From contig HG738137.1 of NCBI GenBank assembly GCA_000499405.2, forward strand, positions 16,293,601-16,357,600: DNA of 64,000 nt, read 5' to 3'. The position numbers and the translations under genes are program-made. Under the pieces are notes generated by a model. The model had not been told where the DNA came from, did not search any database, and worked only from the letters and a program-made list of their open reading frames with translations. This document shows positions 61,167 through 64,000 of this stretch, one piece after another (the stretch's first letter is position 1; each line of letters starts with the position of its first letter). Source of the DNA: Onchocerca volvulus (lineage: Eukaryota; Nematoda; Chromadorea; Rhabditida; Onchocercidae).

Positions 61167-63042
61167 GGCCAACTGTAATTCGTGTCACTACTGATAATGC
61201 TTATAATATTGGTAATAACGCTGAAATCATTAATAAAACCTATAAAAATACTAATTTTAGCAACATGATGTTTTGATGAAAATGATTAACAACAATTTTT
61301 GATGTTAATAATAACAATGTCAAAAACAATATTAATTATGCAACACTAAATTAAAATATATGTGCAAATGGGTAATAATGTTTAATGATTATAATTCCAA
61401 CCATATAATTTATAATAATTATTTCTAATAATATCAGTTAAAGAGGAAGAAAAAAAAGGAAAAAGAAAGTTAAAGAGCAAAAAAAAAAAAATAAATTTTA
61501 AAAGATCTCGTTCATTTGATACTACACGAATGAAAAAGACTAAATACAAATTAAATTAACATTTTTTAGAAGAAATTTAAATTTAATAAATTTGAAATAC
61601 ATTGTGCTTGCTTTTCTTTTTATTTGATTTCTTTATATGCTTTCAATGTGCAAATTTGATTACTTATCTTATAGAAAAATGGACTTTTAAGCAAATGATC
61701 AAAAACGAATAATCCTTTTTTCATGGCATTGAAATTTTTATTTCAAATTGAAATGCTTTTGCTTTTTCGCTCAGAAAAACGAAGCCATCTTCGTCACGCA
61801 ATAATGCTATCTCATTTATAACTTTTATTAAATTTATTACTTTTCCAACCTTCGTCTATTTTTCGATTTGTTTAATTGCCACTTTGGCAATGCCAATAAC
61901 TTCCTTTCTTTCTCACATTCTCTCCCTTCACCTCTCTCTCTTCGTTTATTCTCTTAATAGTTAATTACTACTTTCAATGATTGTTAATACTTTACTATTA
62001 GCATTTCGATGATCATTATTATTATTATTGCTTGAAAAGATTGACGTATTTCTACCTCACAACTACTTTCGTCATATGTCACCATTAATGTCAAACTGAA
62101 TGCTCGTTTCAATCATCATTCGAAAATTTTTATTTTGATTTTTCAAAAATTTAAACTAAATTGATAATTTTAATTTAGAGATAATGGTCTTTTTTTTTGC
62201 TGATAATTAGCAAAAACTAACAAACATAAATCACTATACACATAACATCCGTAAAAGACGTCTTTTCTTTCGCTTTTTAAAAAAAAAAAAATTTGCGTAA
62301 AATATTTTGATAAGTTTTTTTTTTTTTTTTTTTTTTTAGCGCTTTACAATCAATATTAATTTATCAAACGAATAGGTGATTGGTGATAATTCACATTTGA
62401 TGTTGCTATCGATAATTTCTTTTCTTTTTTTTTCTTGACGAAAGAAAGTTAGCACACCATCAATTCAAGCAATTTATAGCAATTTTTACTTGTTGCAAAT
62501 AGTTATGCTATTCATGATTTGCGTGATAAAATTATTAGATTGCCATTTTTTTTACTCTTTTTTTTTTTAAAAAATAAACTTTATGCTTTTTTTTCGATGT
62601 TAATTTTTGATCACTTATAATTGATTGAAAATTTAATAAAAAATTATCATTTAATTAAAAAATGAATCATAAATGAGTGTATGCATTTATGATAAGCAAT
62701 TATCATAGCATTAAGCACTCCGTCACATATTTTTCGTTATTTATGAAGTCGACATGATGCAGCTGATCTTTCAATTATTTCTATTTGATCTATTAGATAA
62801 GAGTAATTTTGCATGTGACAGATAATATCTGAGAGATTCGAGAGATATGTGACAACAACTAATTTACTTCTAATTACCTCTCTCATCAACCTTTCCTATG
62901 TATGATATTATCATTTTTTTTCAAATATTAAATTTCATTTTTTTCTCCTTCAATTTGTTTATTTAATCTATGCCAAAATATCTACAAACTCTTTTGTTTT
63001 GAGCGGAATATTTCGAATTTATAACAAATGATTCGTTTTCAG
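61167..63042. other. Gene-poor stretch
   Basis: A/T tracts only. T runs at about 62,318-62,337 and around 62,550. No supported gene. Confidence 0.5.
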
Positions 63043-63136
63043 TCAACAATTTAATTTTCAGCATAAATATTTAATGCAAAATGAAAATTATTACAAATTT
63101 TATGCTAATATGGTTGTTACGAGAAATCAAATTAAG
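63043..63136 (+). CDS. Candidate internal exon with strong splice sites
   Basis: Two nested acceptors (GATTCGTTTTCAG and TTTAATTTTCAG) precede a block that ends at AAG|GTATGA. One frame is open throughout: QQFNFQHKYLMQNENYYKFY, then ANMVVTRNQIK. In phase, the next acceptor (63287-63288, AAATTTCAG) would add VFKNQ and a stop at 63304-63306. The same acceptor also opens a longer frame (SSKINDVLLRDLGRSLFVIF, then SLSSEK) to 63370. Function unknown. Confidence 0.3.
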
Positions 63137-63370
63137 GTATGAATTTAATTTTTTTGAAAAAAATTTTAGGAAAAAAAAACTTGAAGGGAAAAAAAAAAGG
63201 TGAATATTAAATTTATTTCACAATTTTATACATTTTTCAGTCATAAATTGACATTAATTTAAAATTTCTAATCATATTTAAATTTCAGGTCTTCAAAAAT
63301 CAATGATGTCTTACTGAGAGATCTCGGAAGATCTTTGTTCGTGATTTTTAGTCTATCATCGGAAAAATGA

Positions 63371-64000
63371 TTATTAGGCCTCTAATGATCGCAAAATATT
63401 TTGAATCGTTCTCCAATTATCGCATTTAAATTTCTTTCAAAAATTTCTGTCCTTTTTTGATGAATTATTTTCCTCATTTATTTATTCATATATATATATA
63501 TATATATATTTTCAAATATATTCATTTAACTTCAAAATACAGTATCCTATTGGTCGATTTGCTCGTATTTCTGAAGGGCAAATTATTTTTTGGCTATTTC
63601 AAACCTGAAAATGTTTGCTCTTCTCTTTTTCCGGCAATTCCAGTAGCAACAGCAAAAAAAATTTGTATTTCAATTACGGGAAATTAAAGTCCTTAAATTA
63701 CATTTTTATTTACTTTATCCCTTCTTCTTCTATTTTTTTTTCATCGTTTTTTTTTTTCGTTCTTTCTTACTTCTGCCCTTTTTCTACTTTTTTTTTTCAA
63801 ATCCATCAGATGACGATACTTTTCTCCTTACTCTTCAAATATATTTAAAATTTAATTTTGCACTATTCATTGATTCCATGTAAGAAGAAAAAAAAAAAAA
63901 AATATATCCATTGAGAATTGCAAAAATGTTCGCTTATTCATACTCTAAATTACACTTTACTTTTCTTATCTTATCCATTTTTAAAATCCCGGAAATATAC
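63371..64000. other. Right edge, nothing recognised
   Basis: A (TA)n run at about 63,490-63,510 and two overlapping plus frames (63457-63687 and 63615-63848) without motifs. Confidence 0.45.

Noticed and set aside
1..64000. CRISPR arrays, bacterial operons, intact transposons or terminal inverted repeats
   Set aside because: No regularly spaced repeat-spacer structure, no long ORFs, no transposase or reverse-transcriptase motifs seen on either strand.

Overview
This window looks like nuclear DNA from a nematode, probably a chromadorean. It is very A+T-rich, full of A/T homopolymers and microsatellites, and has almost no long reading frames. Two observations support the assignment. First, the gene at the left edge is split by GT-AG introns of roughly 100-500 bp, several ending in TTTTCAG-like acceptors. 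Second, a decayed copy of the 3' end of a nuclear small-subunit (18S) rRNA gene at about 59.14-59.36 kb carries the nematode-style stretch TTAATCGCAGTGGCTTGAA followed by AAGTCGTAACAA. I see no bacterial or organellar gene, no CRISPR array and no intact tRNA. I cannot name the species.

Layout. 1-2.8 kb (+): the last seven exons of a leucine-rich-repeat transmembrane protein. This is the only protein gene I can assign to a family. 3.4-6.3 kb: a less A+T-rich stretch holding many short coding-like pieces, including a possible three-exon gene, with no recognisable domain. 6.3-59 kb: mostly gene-poor sequence with simple repeats, short tandem duplications (units of 37, 40, 52, 57, 58, about 109 and 169 bp), a clock-like series of poly(T)/poly(A) tracts and a few strong palindromes. 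Several short open segments here sit next to consensus splice sites and are listed as low-confidence candidate exons. 59.1-59.4 kb: the rRNA relic, whose 3' end has been tandemly duplicated. 59.5-64 kb: gene-poor again, with some coding-like segments.

Caution on candidate exons. At this base composition a stop codon is expected about once every 11 codons. Open stretches of 25-40 codons after an AG are therefore common by chance, and even 60-codon frames are expected dozens of times in six frames over 64 kb. Only the leucine-rich-repeat gene and the rRNA relic rest on family signatures. The other coding calls rest on splice signals and open frame alone and need RNA evidence or protein similarity.

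I found no clear, exciting new system. The most informative items are the 18S relic, the leucine-rich-repeat receptor-like gene, the coding-like islands at 3.4-6.3 kb and 51.2 kb, and the nested tandem duplications.
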